From Clostridiales bacterium (GTDB taxonomy: Bacteria > Bacillota > Clostridia > UBA8921): a stretch of 6,193 nt of DNA. Shown here one piece after another: positions 5,986 through 6,193 of this stretch; position 1 is the stretch's first letter, and each line of letters begins with the position of its first letter. The notes beneath the pieces are model-generated. The model was not told where the DNA came from and did no database searches. It saw only the letters and a program-made list of their open reading frames with translations. The position numbers were made by a program, and so were the translations under genes. The stretch covers positions 183-6,375 of the forward strand of contig DOHE01000259.1 of NCBI GenBank assembly GCA_003535395.1, written 5' to 3'.

Positions 5986-6193
5986 ATGTTTAAACATTTT
6001 TGGAGAACACCCGAATTTATTTTTAAACTTACGGCAAAAATCACTGATATCGTAAAATCCGCTTTCCATGGCTACCTGTGTGATCGTCATATCTGTTTCT
6101 CTTAGCAGTTTGAGTGCATGCTGGATCCGCAGCTGGATAATATACTGCATAGGGGTTAGGTGGTAATTATGAATAAATACCCGATTAAACTGT
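5980..6193 (-). CDS. AraC-family transcriptional regulator, C-terminal DNA-binding domain (partial, 5' end outside window)
   Basis: Reading the minus strand from 6192 to the TAA at 5982-5980 gives 70 open residues ending KMFKHK. They cover the end of the first helix-turn-helix, FNRVFIHNYHLTPMQYI, the linker helix QLRIQHALKLLRETD, and the whole second helix-turn-helix, MTITQVAMESGFYDISDFCR, closing with KFKNKFGCSP. This is the standard AraC/XylS domain order (compare FxRxFKxxxGxTPxxY, IxxIAxxxGFxDxSYFxRxFKxxxGxSP) and all landmarks are in place, so the part seen looks functional. The N-terminal sensing domain is beyond the window. The gene runs toward the operon and stops 19 bases from its end. 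AraC proteins beside binding-protein and glycan-enzyme genes usually activate them in response to a sugar; control of this operon is inferred from position only. No in-frame start lies in the window. Confidence 0.93.
   Translation of the reverse strand, partial: QFNRVFIHNYHLTPMQYIIQLRIQHALKLLRETDMTITQVAMESGFYDISDFCRKFKNKFGCSPKMFKHK

Noticed and set aside
1..6193. CRISPR arrays, tRNA or rRNA genes, insertion sequences, attachment sites
   Set aside because: I saw no regularly spaced repeats, no cloverleaf-like or rRNA-like sequence, no transposase frame and no terminal inverted repeats on either strand.

Overview
The window looks like chromosomal DNA from a glycan-degrading, low-to-moderate GC Firmicute, such as a clostridial or Lachnospiraceae-type gut bacterium or a Paenibacillus relative. 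The reasons are strong GGAGG ribosome sites, AT-rich coding sequence, an N-terminally lipidated sugar-type ABC binding protein with a Ser/Thr/Glu-rich tether, AraC-type regulation, and a sulfatase and a beta-helix protein side by side. The exact genus cannot be read from the sequence.

Left part (1 to about 920) is gene debris. A sulfatase of the type found in polysaccharide utilisation loci survives as two pieces (about 74-340 and 340-759) that lie in different frames. The N-terminal catalytic half and a central block between the pieces are missing. Behind it, on the minus strand (about 780-917), is a weak trace that resembles the C-terminal DNA-binding end of an AraC regulator. This part is visibly richer in GC than what follows.

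Middle part (about 920-5960) is an apparently intact three-gene operon on the plus strand. The first gene encodes a uroporphyrinogen-decarboxylase-fold protein (1028-2047) that lacks HemE signatures but has a His-x-Cys motif as in zinc-dependent corrinoid methyltransferases. Twenty-four bases later, behind a strong ribosome site, comes a lipoprotein extracellular solute-binding protein (2072-3712). One base after its stop is the preferred start of a secreted or membrane-anchored right-handed parallel beta-helix protein (3714-5960), likely a carbohydrate-active enzyme. A perfect 9-bp hairpin (3681-3702) spans the join of the last two genes and buries one possible start codon.

Right edge (5980-6193, minus strand) holds the C-terminal 70 residues of a convergent AraC-family regulator, which stops 19 bases from the operon end. 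A stem-loop shared by both genes may terminate transcription in both directions.

Read together, the surface lipoprotein probably captures an oligosaccharide, the beta-helix protein probably cleaves a glycan outside the membrane, and the convergent AraC protein may sense the substrate. The cytoplasmic URO-D-like protein has an unknown job. No ABC permease is present in the window, so the binding protein is an orphan here. The sulfatase relic suggests the locus once also handled a sulfated glycan.
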